The notes below the pieces were generated by a model. That model was not told where the DNA came from and made no database searches. It worked only from the letters and a program-made list of their open reading frames with translations. From assembly GCA_963808815.1 (NCBI GenBank), contig CAWEGI010000017.1:293994-357993 (forward strand): a stretch of 64,000 nucleotides of DNA, given 5' to 3'. This document shows positions 31,392-40,090 of the stretch, in pieces (position 1 is the first letter of the stretch; the number at the start of each line of letters is the position of its first letter). A program made the position numbers and the translations under genes. The stretch is from DATBLE01 sp963808815. Its GTDB lineage: Bacteria > Actinomycetota > Thermoleophilia > Gaiellales > Gaiellaceae.

Positions 31392-34300
31392 GTGGCCGTT
31401 TGCCCAAGCTGCGGCGAGGAGAATCCCGATCGTTTCCGCCTCTGCGGGTTCTGCGGGACCCCGCTCGTGGTGGCACTGCCGCCGCAGGAGGTGCGGAAGA
31501 CGGTCACGGTCGTCTTCTCCGATCTGAAGGGGTCGACGACCCTCGGCGAGCGCCTCGACTCCGAATCGCTGCGCGAGGTGATGACGCGCTACTTCGAGGA
31601 GATGCGCGGTGCGCTCGAGGAGCACGGCGGCCGCGTGGAGAAGTACATCGGCGACGCGGTCATGGCCGTGTTCGGTATGCCGCGGACCCGTGAGGACGAC
31701 GCCCTCCGTGCCGTGCGCGCAGCCGCCGAGATGAAGCGGCGCCTCGCGGTCCTGAACTCGGAGCTCGAGACCCGCTGGGGGGTCACCCTGGCGAACCGGA
31801 CCGGCGTGAACACCGGGGAGGTGGTGGCCGGTGACCCGACCGCCGACCAGCGGCTCGTCGTCGGCGACACCGTCAACGTCGCCGCGCGGCTCGAGCAGGC
31901 GGCGACCGAGAACGAGGTGCTGGTCGGCGAGCCGACGTACCGGCTCGTCCGGAACAGCGTCCAGGTCGAGCCGGTGGAGCCGCTCGAGCTGAAAGGCAAG
32001 GCCGAGCGCGTCCCCGCCTATCGGCTGCTCGCGGTCGAGGAGGTCGGCACCGTGCCGCGGCGGCAGCTGCCCCTGGTCGGACGCGAGGCGGAGCTGGCCA
32101 CGCTCGTCGCCGAGTTCGACGCCGCGGTCGCCGCCGGCAGCTGCCGGATGGTCACGATCGTCGCCCAGGCGGGCGTCGGCAAGTCGCGCCTGGTCGAGGA
32201 GTTCTTCGACCAGATCGGCGCGACCGCGACCACCCTCCGCGGCCGCTGCCTCCCGTACGGGCGCGGCATCACGTTCTGGCCGCTGGTCGAGATCGTCCGC
32301 GAGGCGGCCGGAATCGTGGACGAGGACGCGCCGGACGTCGCACGCGGGAAGATCGCGAGCCTGGGCGGCGATGCCGCGGTGATCGAGCGGGTCGCAGCTG
32401 CGGTCGGTCTGGACGACGGCGACTTCCCGGTCCCGGAGCTCTTCTGGGGCGTGCGGAAGCTGCTGGAAAGCATCGCCTCGGAGCGGCCGCTCGCGCTCAG
32501 GTTCGACGACATCCATTGGGCCGAGGCGACGCTGCTCGACCTGATCGCGCACCTCCGGACGACCATCGACGGCGCACCGCTGCTCCTCCTGTGCGCGACC
32601 CGGCCGGATCTCCTCGAGCGGCGCGACTGGCGCGAGGTCTCAGACGCGACCGTCGAGCTGGCGCCGCTCGGCGACGAAGAAGCCAGCCGGGTGATCGAGC
32701 ACGTCCTCGGGACGGTCGCCGTGCCGGACGCGGTTCGCGGGCGGATCGTCGAGGCAGCCGAGGGCAACCCGCTCTTCGTCGAGCAGCTCGTCTCGATGCT
32801 CGTCGACGAGCAACTCCTCGTTCTGGACGAGAACGGGTGGCGGGCGACCAGCGACCTGTCCGAAGGGCTTGCCCTGCCCGGGTCGATCGAGGCGCTTCTG
32901 ACCGAGCGACTGGAGTTGCTGGGCGACGACCAGCGCGCCGTGATCGAGCCTGCGTCGGTGATCGGGCTGAACTTCATGCGCCCGGCCCTGAACGAGCTCG
33001 TGGTCGACGCCGTTCGCCCCGAGGTGAACTCGCACCTGACGACGCTCACCCAGAAGCAGCTCATCCGCCCCGACCGGCCGACCTCGGCGGACGACTTCCG
33101 CTTCGAGCACATCCTGATCCGCGACGCTGCGTACAACCGCGTGCTCAAGCGGACGCGCGCCAACCTGCACGAGCGGTTCGCGAACTGGGCCGAGCAGGTC
33201 AACCGCGACCGGCAGCGGGAGACCGAGTACGAGGAGATCCTCGGCTACCACCTCGAGCAGGCCTACCGTTACCTGTTCCAGCTCGGCCCGATCGACGACC
33301 ACGCGCGTACGATCGGCGAGCGCGCCGCGACCAAGCTCGCCGCCACAGGACGGCGCGCGTTCGAGCGCGGCGACATGGCGGCCGCCGCGAACCTGCTCGA
33401 GCGGGCCACGGCGCTGCTGGAGCCGCTCGATCCACGGCGGCTCGCGCTCTTTCCCGAGCTGGGTGAGGCGCTGCTCCAGGTCGGCGATTTCGCCCACGCC
33501 GAGAGCCTGCTCCAGGACGCGGTCGCGACCGCGGAGGTCGCGAACGAGCAGACGCTCGCCGCCAATGCCGAGCTCGTGCGCATGCTCGTCGTGTTGCTCT
33601 CGGGCGACTCGGCGGGCTGGGAGGCGGCGGCGACCAAGGCGGCCGAGGACGCGATCGAGCTCTGCGAGCGCGCCGGCGACGACGTCGGCCTCGCGCGGGC
33701 CTGGCGGCTCCTCGCGTGGATGCACGGCCAGGCCTTTCGGCTCGAGGAAACCGCCCGGTCACTCGAGCAGGCGATCGAGTGCGCGCGGCGGGCGGGAGAC
33801 GTCAGGCAAGAGCGACGCGCCTCGACGCAGTACGCGCTGACGGTCGTCTACGGGCCGACGCCGGTCGACGAAGGCATCCGCCGGTGCATGGAGATCGCAG
33901 AGCGCGTGAGCGGCGACCGTCAGGCAGAGGCGGCGATGCTCTGCGTCCTGGCGCAGCTGCAGGCGATGCAGTACGAGTTCGAGGGCGCCCGGGAGCTGTA
34001 CACGCGCGCACGGGCGATGTTCGAGGAGCTCGGACTGCACGTCGACGCCTCCACGCTCAGCCTGAGCTCTGCCCACGTCGAGCTGCTCGCCGGCAACCCA
34101 GAGGCTGCGGAACGCGAGCTCCGGCGCGGCTACGACCATCTCGCCGCGCTCGGTGAGCGCTATCTCCTCTCCTCGGTTGCGGGCTTGCTGGCTGAGGCAC
34201 TGATCGACGCCGGTCGGTTCGAGGAGGCGGAGGATGCGGCGCTCGTCACCGAGGAACTCGCCGACGAGAGCGACATCGACGCGCAATCGCTCTGGAGGAC

Positions 34301-34589
34301 GACAAGGGCGAAGATCCTGGCACGGCGCGGGTCGCTCGCCGAGGCTGAGGCCCTGGCCCGCGAGGCACTCGAGCTGCTCGCCCCGACCGACGGAGTCGTC
34401 ACCAAGGTCGCTGCCGCGAGCGACCTCGCCCGCATTCTGCTCCTCGCGGGCCGTGACGAGGAGGCGCGGGCGCTCATCGAGGACGCACGGGGAATGGCCG
34501 AGCGCAAGGGCAGCCGGGTGATGGTCGACCGGCTCGACGAACTCGCCGCCGAGGCGGCCGGGCCCGCCCCATCTCCCAGTCCGATCTAG
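31392..34589 (+). CDS. Zinc-ribbon adenylate/guanylate cyclase-AAA ATPase-TPR regulator
   Basis: 1065 residues, unbroken. Residues 4-24 are a four-Cys ribbon (CPSCGEENPDRFRLCGFCG). Residues ~36-200 are a class III cyclase domain: VTVVFSDLKGSTTL and EKYIGDAVMAVFG carry the two metal Asp, and DTVNVAARLEQAA the transition-state region. From ~225 a STAND/AAA-16 ATPase: Walker A at ~258 (VAQAGVGKSRL), Walker B-like ALRFDDIHWAEATLL at ~368. From ~620 TPR-like helices. GTG 31392 is in frame with the ribbon. It makes cyclic nucleotide in response to signals sensed by the ATPase/TPR part. It is divergent from the glycan cluster with a 215-base gap, so it may control it. Its stop shares CTAG with the convergent gene. 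Confidence 0.88.
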   Translation: MAVCPSCGEENPDRFRLCGFCGTPLVVALPPQEVRKTVTVVFSDLKGSTTLGERLDSESLREVMTRYFEEMRGALEEHGGRVEKYIGDAVMAVFGMPRTREDDALRAVRAAAEMKRRLAVLNSELETRWGVTLANRTGVNTGEVVAGDPTADQRLVVGDTVNVAARLEQAATENEVLVGEPTYRLVRNSVQVEPVEPLELKGKAERVPAYRLLAVEEVGTVPRRQLPLVGREAELATLVAEFDAAVAAGSCRMVTIVAQAGVGKSRLVEEFFDQIGATATTLRGRCLPYGRGITFWPLVEIVREAAGIVDEDAPDVARGKIASLGGDAAVIERVAAAVGLDDGDFPVPELFWGVRKLLESIASERPLALRFDDIHWAEATLLDLIAHLRTTIDGAPLLLLCATRPDLLERRDWREVSDATVELAPLGDEEASRVIEHVLGTVAVPDAVRGRIVEAAEGNPLFVEQLVSMLVDEQLLVLDENGWRATSDLSEGLALPGSIEALLTERLELLGDDQRAVIEPASVIGLNFMRPALNELVVDAVRPEVNSHLTTLTQKQLIRPDRPTSADDFRFEHILIRDAAYNRVLKRTRANLHERFANWAEQVNRDRQRETEYEEILGYHLEQAYRYLFQLGPIDDHARTIGERAATKLAATGRRAFERGDMAAAANLLERATALLEPLDPRRLALFPELGEALLQVGDFAHAESLLQDAVATAEVANEQTLAANAELVRMLVVLLSGDSAGWEAAATKAAEDAIELCERAGDDVGLARAWRLLAWMHGQAFRLEETARSLEQAIECARRAGDVRQERRASTQYALTVVYGPTPVDEGIRRCMEIAERVSGDRQAEAAMLCVLAQLQAMQYEFEGARELYTRARAMFEELGLHVDASTLSLSSAHVELLAGNPEAAERELRRGYDHLAALGERYLLSSVAGLLAEALIDAGRFEEAEDAALVTEELADESDIDAQSLWRTTRAKILARRGSLAEAEALAREALELLAPTDGVVTKVAAASDLARILLLAGRDEEARALIEDARGMAERKGSRVMVDRLDELAAEAAGPAPSPSPI
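31407..31453 (+). repeat. 47-bp repeat shared with 5062-5108
   Basis: The intact, coding copy of the zinc-ribbon repeat; see 5062-5108. Confidence 0.9.
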
Positions 34590-35552
34590 CCGAAGCCGAT
34601 GCGACCGTTCTGGTCGGCCTGGCCGGTGGCGGTGATGCCGTTCTTCTTCGTGACCAGGAACCCGGTCAGGCAGATGTGCGTGTTCGGGCCCAGCGGCGAC
34701 GTCGCGCACATCGGTACGAGCACGCCGTCGTGGTAGAGGCCAACCGGGTCGTAGAACTTGGGCACGCCGGACTGCTCGAGCTTGACCGTGAACGTGAAGA
34801 AGTTCGACGGCGAGAACGGCGAGTTCGTCGCGGCGAGCGGAGTCCGGGATGTCGAGGATCGGTGACGTACGCCGGGCACTTGTCGCACAGCGGCGTCCCG
34901 CGTCGGTCTCCTGGACCGACGTCTGGACGCCGTAGTGGCCGCCGAGCAGCGTGTTCGGCATCGTGAACTGGCTGTGCTGCGGGAGGGTCGCCGACGTCGC
35001 GAGCGCTTCCTTGCCCTTCGCGAACGTCTTCACGAGCGAGTTGCCGGCGGACGAGACGAGTGCGGTCGTCACCGGCATGCCGGTGGTCGTCTGCGTCCCG
35101 TTGTTGCCGGGGCTGCCGTTGGTCTGCGCGTCGACGGTCAGCGAGGGGGTGCTGACAACGGTCGAGCCGCTCGTCGGGGCATCGAAGCGAAGGTCGACCG
35201 AGAACGTCGGCGCGCCTCCCTTCATCTGCAGGAGCTTGCAGACCATGCGCTTGGCGTTCTGGGGGTCCTTCGCGCATTCGGACCGGCTCGCATCCGAGAA
35301 GGTGGCGAGGTCGCTTGAGACGACGATGACGAGGTGGTTGAAGGTCGACGTCCCGGTGTTCTTGACGTCGAGGTGGAACCCGATCTTTCCGCCGAAGGTC
35401 ACCTGCTGGACGTCGTTGGAGGTCGTGCCGATCAGCGGGCTGAGAACGACGCTCGCACCCGTTTCGGTCGACCGTCCGCCCGCGGATCCGACCGCAATAC
35501 AGAACGTGACAAGGGCGACACCTGCCGCCATGAGCGTGCGCTTACGACTCAT
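34586..35552 (-). CDS. Secreted protein of unknown function, frameshifted near C-terminus
   Basis: About 320 residues. Signal peptide MSRKRTLMAAGVALVTFCIA. The next ~140 residues look like a beta-sandwich of the DUF11/CARDB kind (FHLDVKNTGTSTFNHLVIVV). The C-terminal part has CDKCPAYVTD, SPFSPSNFFTFTVKLEQSGV, FYDPVGLYHDGVLVPMC and ends GQADQNGRIGFG. At least three indels lie between 34840 and 34910; one is an extra C in TCCGCTCGCC. TAG 34586 overlaps the stop of the convergent cyclase gene. A TTGACG-N18-CATACT promoter lies upstream. A collapsed second copy of the gene is found at 35634-35719. Confidence 0.65.
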
Positions 35553-35607
35553 CTCTCTCTCCCACCTTCCCGGTTACACAGGCCGACCGCCGGCCCGCGC
35601 GCTCCAG

Positions 35608-35637
35608 AGTATGTGCTTTCCTTGGCCCCGGCGTCAA
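35608..35637 (-). promoter_or_regulatory. Sigma-70-type promoter of the secreted protein gene
   Basis: On the minus strand TTGACG (35637-35632), an 18-base spacer and CATACT (35613-35608), 56 bases before the ATG at 35552. The -35 box matches the consensus at five of six positions and the -10 box at four of six. Confidence 0.5.
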
Positions 35638-35719
35638 CGGGGAACCTTCCACCGAGGCCGATGCCGCCGTTCTGGTCGGAGCGCGACGACAGCAGCGCAG
35701 AACATCGCTTCCTTCTCAT
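35634..35719 (-). pseudogene. Collapsed paralogue of the 34586-35552 gene: N- and C-terminal ends only
   Basis: ATG 35719 begins MRRKRC, like the functional MSRKRT, after a similar purine-rich leader (AAGGGGAGAGGG against AAGGTGGGAGAGAG). Within about 14 codons it reads SDQNGGIGLG, matching the functional C-terminus ADQNGRIGFG. All ~300 codons in between are missing and the stop is lost. This looks like a large internal deletion in a tandem duplicate. Confidence 0.6.
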
Positions 35720-35778
35720 CCCTCTCCCCTTCGTGCCCGTCAATTCCTGCGCGCCTGTGTTGCCGGCCCACGCCCTTC

Positions 35779-35807
35779 AGTGTTCCCAGCTTTCGCGCGG
35801 GCGTCAA
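35779..35807 (-). promoter_or_regulatory. Duplicate promoter upstream of the collapsed paralogue
   Basis: TTGACG (35807-35802), a 17-base spacer and AACACT (35784-35779) on the minus strand. It is homologous to the promoter at 35608-35637, including shared flanking GCCGGCCC. It should drive the remnant at 35719. Confidence 0.45.
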
Positions 35808-35833
35808 CCGCCACGCGTCCTCCGCAGTAGGGT

Positions 35834-36046
35834 GTGGACGTGCTGCCGGTCATCATCTTCGTCGCCGTCGCCGTCCCGCTCCTTGTCGTCGGATTCGTGG
35901 CCACCCGCCGGCGATCGGCCGCCGCTGAGCGACCCGCCACGGAGACGGATGCCGAACGGCGCCGAACCGAGCAGGAGTTCGAGGAGGCCGAGCGCTATCA
36001 GGCCGAGTGGCGCGAGGAGCACAAGCACGACCTCGACCGGCTGTAG
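35834..36046 (+). CDS. Small single-span membrane protein
   Basis: 70 residues: an N-terminal membrane helix (LPVIIFVAVAVPLLVVGFVA), then a charged, probably helical tail rich in Glu and Arg (RTEQEFEEAERYQAEWREEH). GTG 35834 is the start. The layout, helix first and acidic coiled tail inside, fits many small uncharacterised actinobacterial proteins. No partner gene is adjacent on the same strand. Confidence 0.6.
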   Translation: MDVLPVIIFVAVAVPLLVVGFVATRRRSAAAERPATETDAERRRTEQEFEEAERYQAEWREEHKHDLDRL

Positions 36047-36697
36047 CCCCTGGCAGGGAATCGAACACGCCTGCAAAAAGCATGGTTGCCCGTCGAGGCA
36101 CCACCGCGGCACGCACCGTGCGAGCGCGTTCGAGTCTAATCGTCCGATTCCTGTTGCGGAAGGTCTCGTAGCCGAGCTACGAGCGCCGCGCCGCAGAGTC
36201 CCCTCTCCGGCTCTTCAACCTCCGCCCGCCCCGTATGCCCTACGCCCCGACCCCTCGTCCTCGGATCGGCTTTCCGAGCGTGGCCCTCTCGGCGGAGTCG
36301 TCGCGATGCGAGATTCCCGAAGAGACTGCCGCGAAACATCTGACCTCCTGGCAACCATCGGCTGGGCTCGCGCCTCCTGCAGAGCCCGGCCTTACCCTCG
36401 GAAACCGCATGGTTGACTCGATTTTTAAGCTTGCGGCCGAAGGCGACCCCGGCGGTGTCTATGTCTCCCTAGCGAGAGAAATTCTGTGGGCTTAGGCGTA
36501 ATGGTCGCGTTCGGGTCTCGAGCAGGGGGATTGAGGTGCTTTCGCAGCGTTTACCGCGCGACGTGTGACCGGACGCTTCCGCGTGAGTCGTTCGGCGTTG
36601 AAGTCGATCTGCAGTGAGTGCCGCGCGCCTGCCGAGTGCGAGGTCGGCCTCGATCGTTCCTCGAGCCCGCCGAGCCTAGCCCCGCGGCGACGACTTT
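36047..36697. other. Intergenic stretch without a supported gene
   Basis: 650 bases with only short frames that have no recognisable pattern. A weak third copy of the CTGCAAA motif is at 36071-36088. Two GTTCGA-type words (around 36055 on the minus strand and 36128 on the plus strand) look like T-loops but the stems do not pair. Part of it (36380-36450) is lower in GC. Confidence 0.5.
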
Positions 36698-37360
36698 TCA
36701 CCCGGCGGTCTCCTCCGATTCCTCCTTCGGAGGCTGTGCAGGCGGCATCGGCGACAAGCTGTCGCGGGAGCCGGCGCCGGACTGCGGCGGCAGTAGGAGG
36801 AGATGGCTCTCGACGATCGCCGCGGCAACGTCGACGAGCTTGCGGCCGTTGTGTTGGGAATGGTCCCGGAGCATTTCGAAGGCTCTGTCGGCGTCGATGC
36901 CATGTCGTGCCATGAGGATCCCCTTGGCCTGTTCGATCGTGGCGCGTCGCCCGAAGGCGCCCTGGAGGTTTTGGTACTCGGTGAAGCGCTGCAATGTGAT
37001 GTCGATGGCGCTTTGCAGTTCCTCGGGAGTGCCGTCGATGATGTATGCGAAGACGCCTCGCTTCGCTGCCTCACGGATGTACGCGGGGTCGTTGGCATGA
37101 AGGAGGGCGATCACCGGGCAGGACGCCTCGCGGACGATCTCGCCGATCAGGTCGAGGGCGTGCTCGGAGGAGATTCCGAGCCCGACGATGGCAACATCGG
37201 GCTGCTCCCTCGCCGTCAAGGCTCCGACCTCCTTGACGTAGATCTCGCGTGCGATCACGTCGTGGCCGAGGCCGATCACGACCCGGGCGAGGAGCTCGAG
37301 GCGCTCGCGCTTCTCGTTCGCGATCAGGACTCGCAGATGCTGCAGATCGGCAGTGGGCAT
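36698..37360 (-). CDS. ANTAR-domain response regulator (RNA-binding antiterminator)
   Basis: 220 residues from ATG 37360 (MPTADLQHLRVLIANEKRER). A receiver-like domain (PDVAIVGLGISSEHALDLIG, CPVIALLHANDPAYIREAAK) is followed by the ANTAR domain (FGRRATIEQAKGILMARHGI, then DRAFEMLRDHSQHNGRKLVD). ANTAR proteins bind paired hairpins in nascent RNA and prevent termination. The usual phospho-Asp position reads GLGISSE, so the receiver may not be phosphorylated. The start is chosen where receiver homology begins; ATG 37387 is an alternative. It stands alone, so its target RNA is elsewhere or unrecognised. Confidence 0.85.
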   Translation of the reverse strand: MPTADLQHLRVLIANEKRERLELLARVVIGLGHDVIAREIYVKEVGALTAREQPDVAIVGLGISSEHALDLIGEIVREASCPVIALLHANDPAYIREAAKRGVFAYIIDGTPEELQSAIDITLQRFTEYQNLQGAFGRRATIEQAKGILMARHGIDADRAFEMLRDHSQHNGRKLVDVAAAIVESHLLLLPPQSGAGSRDSLSPMPPAQPPKEESEETAG

Positions 37361-37610
37361 CAAACCCGGATAGCTGAGCGAGGGCATTTTAGACGGCCGA
37401 AGCGCCGGCGGCGACGCCGTTGCTGCAAGCGATTTCGCCGCTCGGTGCGATCCGGCGCTCTCGACCGAGAACGCGTACAATCGTCGCCGCGAGCCTGAAC
37501 GAAACAGGCTCGCGATTGCGTTACGCGGGCCATAAGAGGCGGCCCGGTAGATCCGCCCTCAGCCCTTTGGACGGACCCGTTTTCCGATCGGACGTACCCG
37601 ATCGTGGCGA

Positions 37611-38324
37611 ATGGTTTATCGAAGGAGGGCCCGGATCTACAGCTCTGTTCGACGTGGGACGTGCCGGCAAGCGCGGAAACCGCCGGTGGCGGGGATCCCG
37701 CGGTTTCGCGGCGTGTCACATCAGTTCGCGTTCCCGGTTGCGGTCCTCGCGGGCTGTGCGCTTGCGATCTACGCGCCCACGCCGACCGCGCGCGCCTCCG
37801 CGATCGTGTTCGCCGCCAGCGTCGCCGCGATGTTCGGTGCGAGCGCTCTCTACCACCGGTTTCCGTGCTCCCCGGAGCGGCGACGACGCTTACGGCTGCT
37901 CGACCATGCGATGATCTACACGCTGATCGCCGGCACGTTCACGCCGTTCGGCTTTCTGGTCATCCACCCTGGATGGCGGGTTCCGATGCTTTCGATCGTA
38001 TGGGGAGGCGCGCTCCTCGCGATCGCCGTCCAGTGGTATTGGCCCGGCCGGCCGACCTGGCTCGCCGCCGCCCTCGGCGTCGTGCTCGGCTGGATCGCGG
38101 TGATCGCATTCCCCCAGATCGTCGGCCGAATCGGCGTTCCCGGCTCAGTTCTGCTTCTGGTCGGTGGAGTCGCCTACACGCTCGGCGCAATCGTGTATGC
38201 GCGGGAGCGTCCCGACCCCGTGCCGCACGTCTTCGGCTATCACGAGGTCTTTCACGGACTCGTCGTGTTCGCGGTCGTCTGCCAGTATTCGACGATCGCG
38301 TTCTTCGTCTTGCCGCGAGCGTGA
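37611..38324 (+). CDS. Hemolysin III / AdipoR-like membrane protein
   Basis: 237 residues with about seven membrane helices. HlyIII/PAQR signatures: PRFRGVSHQFAFPVAVLAG, GASALYHRF, LLDHAMIYTLIAGTFTPFGF and the C-terminal FGYHEVFHGLVVFAVVCQY, with the conserved His set (SALYHR, HEVFH) that would hold a metal as in adiponectin receptors. The first ~30 residues are Arg-rich and unlike the family, so the true start may be the GTG just before VAGIPRFRG. The stop overlaps the next start as GTGA. Confidence 0.8.
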   Translation: MVYRRRARIYSSVRRGTCRQARKPPVAGIPRFRGVSHQFAFPVAVLAGCALAIYAPTPTARASAIVFAASVAAMFGASALYHRFPCSPERRRRLRLLDHAMIYTLIAGTFTPFGFLVIHPGWRVPMLSIVWGGALLAIAVQWYWPGRPTWLAAALGVVLGWIAVIAFPQIVGRIGVPGSVLLLVGGVAYTLGAIVYARERPDPVPHVFGYHEVFHGLVVFAVVCQYSTIAFFVLPRA

Positions 38325-39394
38325 CGCCGGTGGTCGGAGGGCAGCTGCGAGTCCACGCACGCGGTGCCGCCATCCTGGCGACGACGCTCCGCGTCCCCGG
38401 AATCCAGGCGGTCGAGCGGCTCGGAAAGGCGCCGTCGATCGAGGAGACGACTCACGGCGAGGTTCCCACGACCGTCCTGAGGCCGGGGACCCGACCTCCT
38501 TGGCCCGCACTGGTGTTCGTCAACGGCGCGACACCGGATGGACGCAAGCACCCGATCGTCCGTCGGCTCGGTGCCGGACTGGCACGGGCGGGCTTTCTCG
38601 TCTTCGTTCCCGAGCTGCCGGGCATCGGGCGAGGTGAGCTCACACCCGCGACGTTGCGGTCGACGATCGAGCTGGTGACCGCCGCCGGCGACACGCCCGA
38701 AGCCTTGCAAGGACGGGTCGGGCTTGCCGGCGTCTCGATCGGCGGGAGCCTGGCCCTCCTCACGGCAGCTGCGCCTGCTCTGGCCGAGCGCATCACGGTG
38801 GTCGCCTGCATCGCCCCGTTCACGGATCTCGCCAACATCGTCCGCCTGGCGACAACCGGCGTGTACCGCGACGGAGATCGGCTTGCGACCCACGCGGCAC
38901 CTCCCTTCCTCCTTCTCGGAATCGCACGCTCGCTTGTCGGCACGCTTCCCTCCAGTCCGGCGAACGAGTTCCTGGCTTCGGAGCTCCGAGCCGTCGACCC
39001 GAGCTCCGCGGATCCCCTTCTTCCTTTCCGGACGTCCGGCCCGCTCGACGACGGCGCGGCGGCTCTCCACGCGCTGCTCGCGAACCGAGACCCTGAGCGC
39101 TTCGACGAGCTCTACGGGGCCTTGCCCGGCGCGGCGCGCGAATCGATCGAATCTCTGTCGCCCCTCCGAGCCGCCTCGCGGCTCGTCGCGCCGGTCGAGA
39201 TCGCTACCGCGCCAGAGGACACGTATTTCCCCGTCGCCGAGTCCCTTGCCCTTGCGGGAATGAATCCGAGGGTGACCCTGACCGTCACCGAAGCACTCGC
39301 TCATGCCGCCCCGACGCTCTCGAGGGCTGGTCTGGCCGGCCTGGTCCGGCTCCACCTCTTCTTCACCCGCTCGCTGGCCGCAGCCGGCGCGTGA
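38321..39394 (+). CDS. Alpha/beta hydrolase
   Basis: 357 residues from GTG 38321, coupled to the HlyIII gene by GTGA. Fold markers: PALVFVNGATPDGRKHPIVR with the oxyanion region, GFLVFVPELPGIGRGEL, nucleophile elbow GLAGVSIGGSLALLTAAAP, Asp in EIATAPEDTYFPVAES, and His in TEALAHAAPTLS. Predicted cytoplasmic; substrate unknown. Pairing with an HlyIII-like protein suggests lipid or ester metabolism at the membrane, as an inference. Confidence 0.82.
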   Translation: MTPVVGGQLRVHARGAAILATTLRVPGIQAVERLGKAPSIEETTHGEVPTTVLRPGTRPPWPALVFVNGATPDGRKHPIVRRLGAGLARAGFLVFVPELPGIGRGELTPATLRSTIELVTAAGDTPEALQGRVGLAGVSIGGSLALLTAAAPALAERITVVACIAPFTDLANIVRLATTGVYRDGDRLATHAAPPFLLLGIARSLVGTLPSSPANEFLASELRAVDPSSADPLLPFRTSGPLDDGAAALHALLANRDPERFDELYGALPGAARESIESLSPLRAASRLVAPVEIATAPEDTYFPVAESLALAGMNPRVTLTVTEALAHAAPTLSRAGLAGLVRLHLFFTRSLAAAGA

Positions 39395-39547
39395 AGGAGG
39401 AAGGGCCGGCGCGAACCGGGAGGCTACCGCGGGACGAGGCCGGCAAACGCGACGCCGGACTGCGCCTGGTACGCCATGACGACGGCAGGCGGCGGCGACG
39501 TGACGGCGGTGACGATGATGCCGACGACTCTGGGCTGCTCTTCGGCC

Positions 39548-39811
39548 TCAGAGAGGGCGGGGTGGGTCGGCGAGGCTGAGGAGGCCTTGTTCTGGGTCGA
39601 TCTCGGTGATGTCGTCGACGCTGATCAGGAGCCGCGTTCGCCCGAACAGACCGGCGCGGACTTCGAGCACTGCTGGTTCGTTGGTCGTTTCTCCGAAGCG
39701 CATACCGGTGACGCGGCCGATCCGTTTGGTCGGGGTCTCGACGAGAAAGCCCTCGCAGCGGCGCAGCCAGTAGGCGCGGTCATAGCTCGACCGGGTCGGG
39801 TCGTTCGCCAT
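39548..39811 (-). CDS. PRC-barrel-like protein
   Basis: 87 residues from ATG 39811. RRCEGFLVETPTKRIGRVTG, AVLEVRAGLFGRTRLLISVD and DITEIDPEQGLLSLADP follow the PRC-barrel pattern of small beta-barrel RNA- or protein-binding modules. Convergent with the hydrolase gene. A start six codons earlier is possible. Confidence 0.65.
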   Translation of the reverse strand: MANDPTRSSYDRAYWLRRCEGFLVETPTKRIGRVTGMRFGETTNEPAVLEVRAGLFGRTRLLISVDDITEIDPEQGLLSLADPPRPL

Positions 39812-40090
39812 GTCTGACCCGCCCTCCACGAGGTTCCATGTTTACCCGTTCGGGGGCATCTTGCGTCGGTCTAGCCGTGCCCGTGGTCACGGGTGAACGG
39901 TCACGGAGGACAGCGTGTCACCACCATGTGCGGCATTCGCGCTTCGCACCGGTGCCGAGATGGAGCGGGGCGTCCACAGGTGCGGGTACATCGACATCAC
40001 CTGCGGTTTGAGCAATCGGCCTCCTTGCCGACGCATTTACATGAGCGGTGCTGAAACCGGTTAATGTGAGGCATCTAAAAGGGGGTAGGC

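Noticed and set aside
31173..32552. Long open frame antisense to the cyclase gene
   Set aside because: Typical of high-GC codon structure; it has no recognisable domain and the plus strand encodes a complete, well-known protein.
36047..36145. Possible tRNA or tmRNA fragments (GTTCGATTC and GTTCGAGTC words)
   Set aside because: The flanking arms do not form a T-stem or acceptor stem on either strand, and no anticodon arm is present.
36235..36495. 86-residue plus-strand frame in the 36-kb spacer
   Set aside because: No ribosome site, no recognised motif, composition unlike coding neighbours; not supported.
39391..39579. 62-residue plus-strand frame after the hydrolase
   Set aside because: Very Arg/Asp-rich, no pattern, and lies mostly in the spacer before a convergent PRC-barrel gene.
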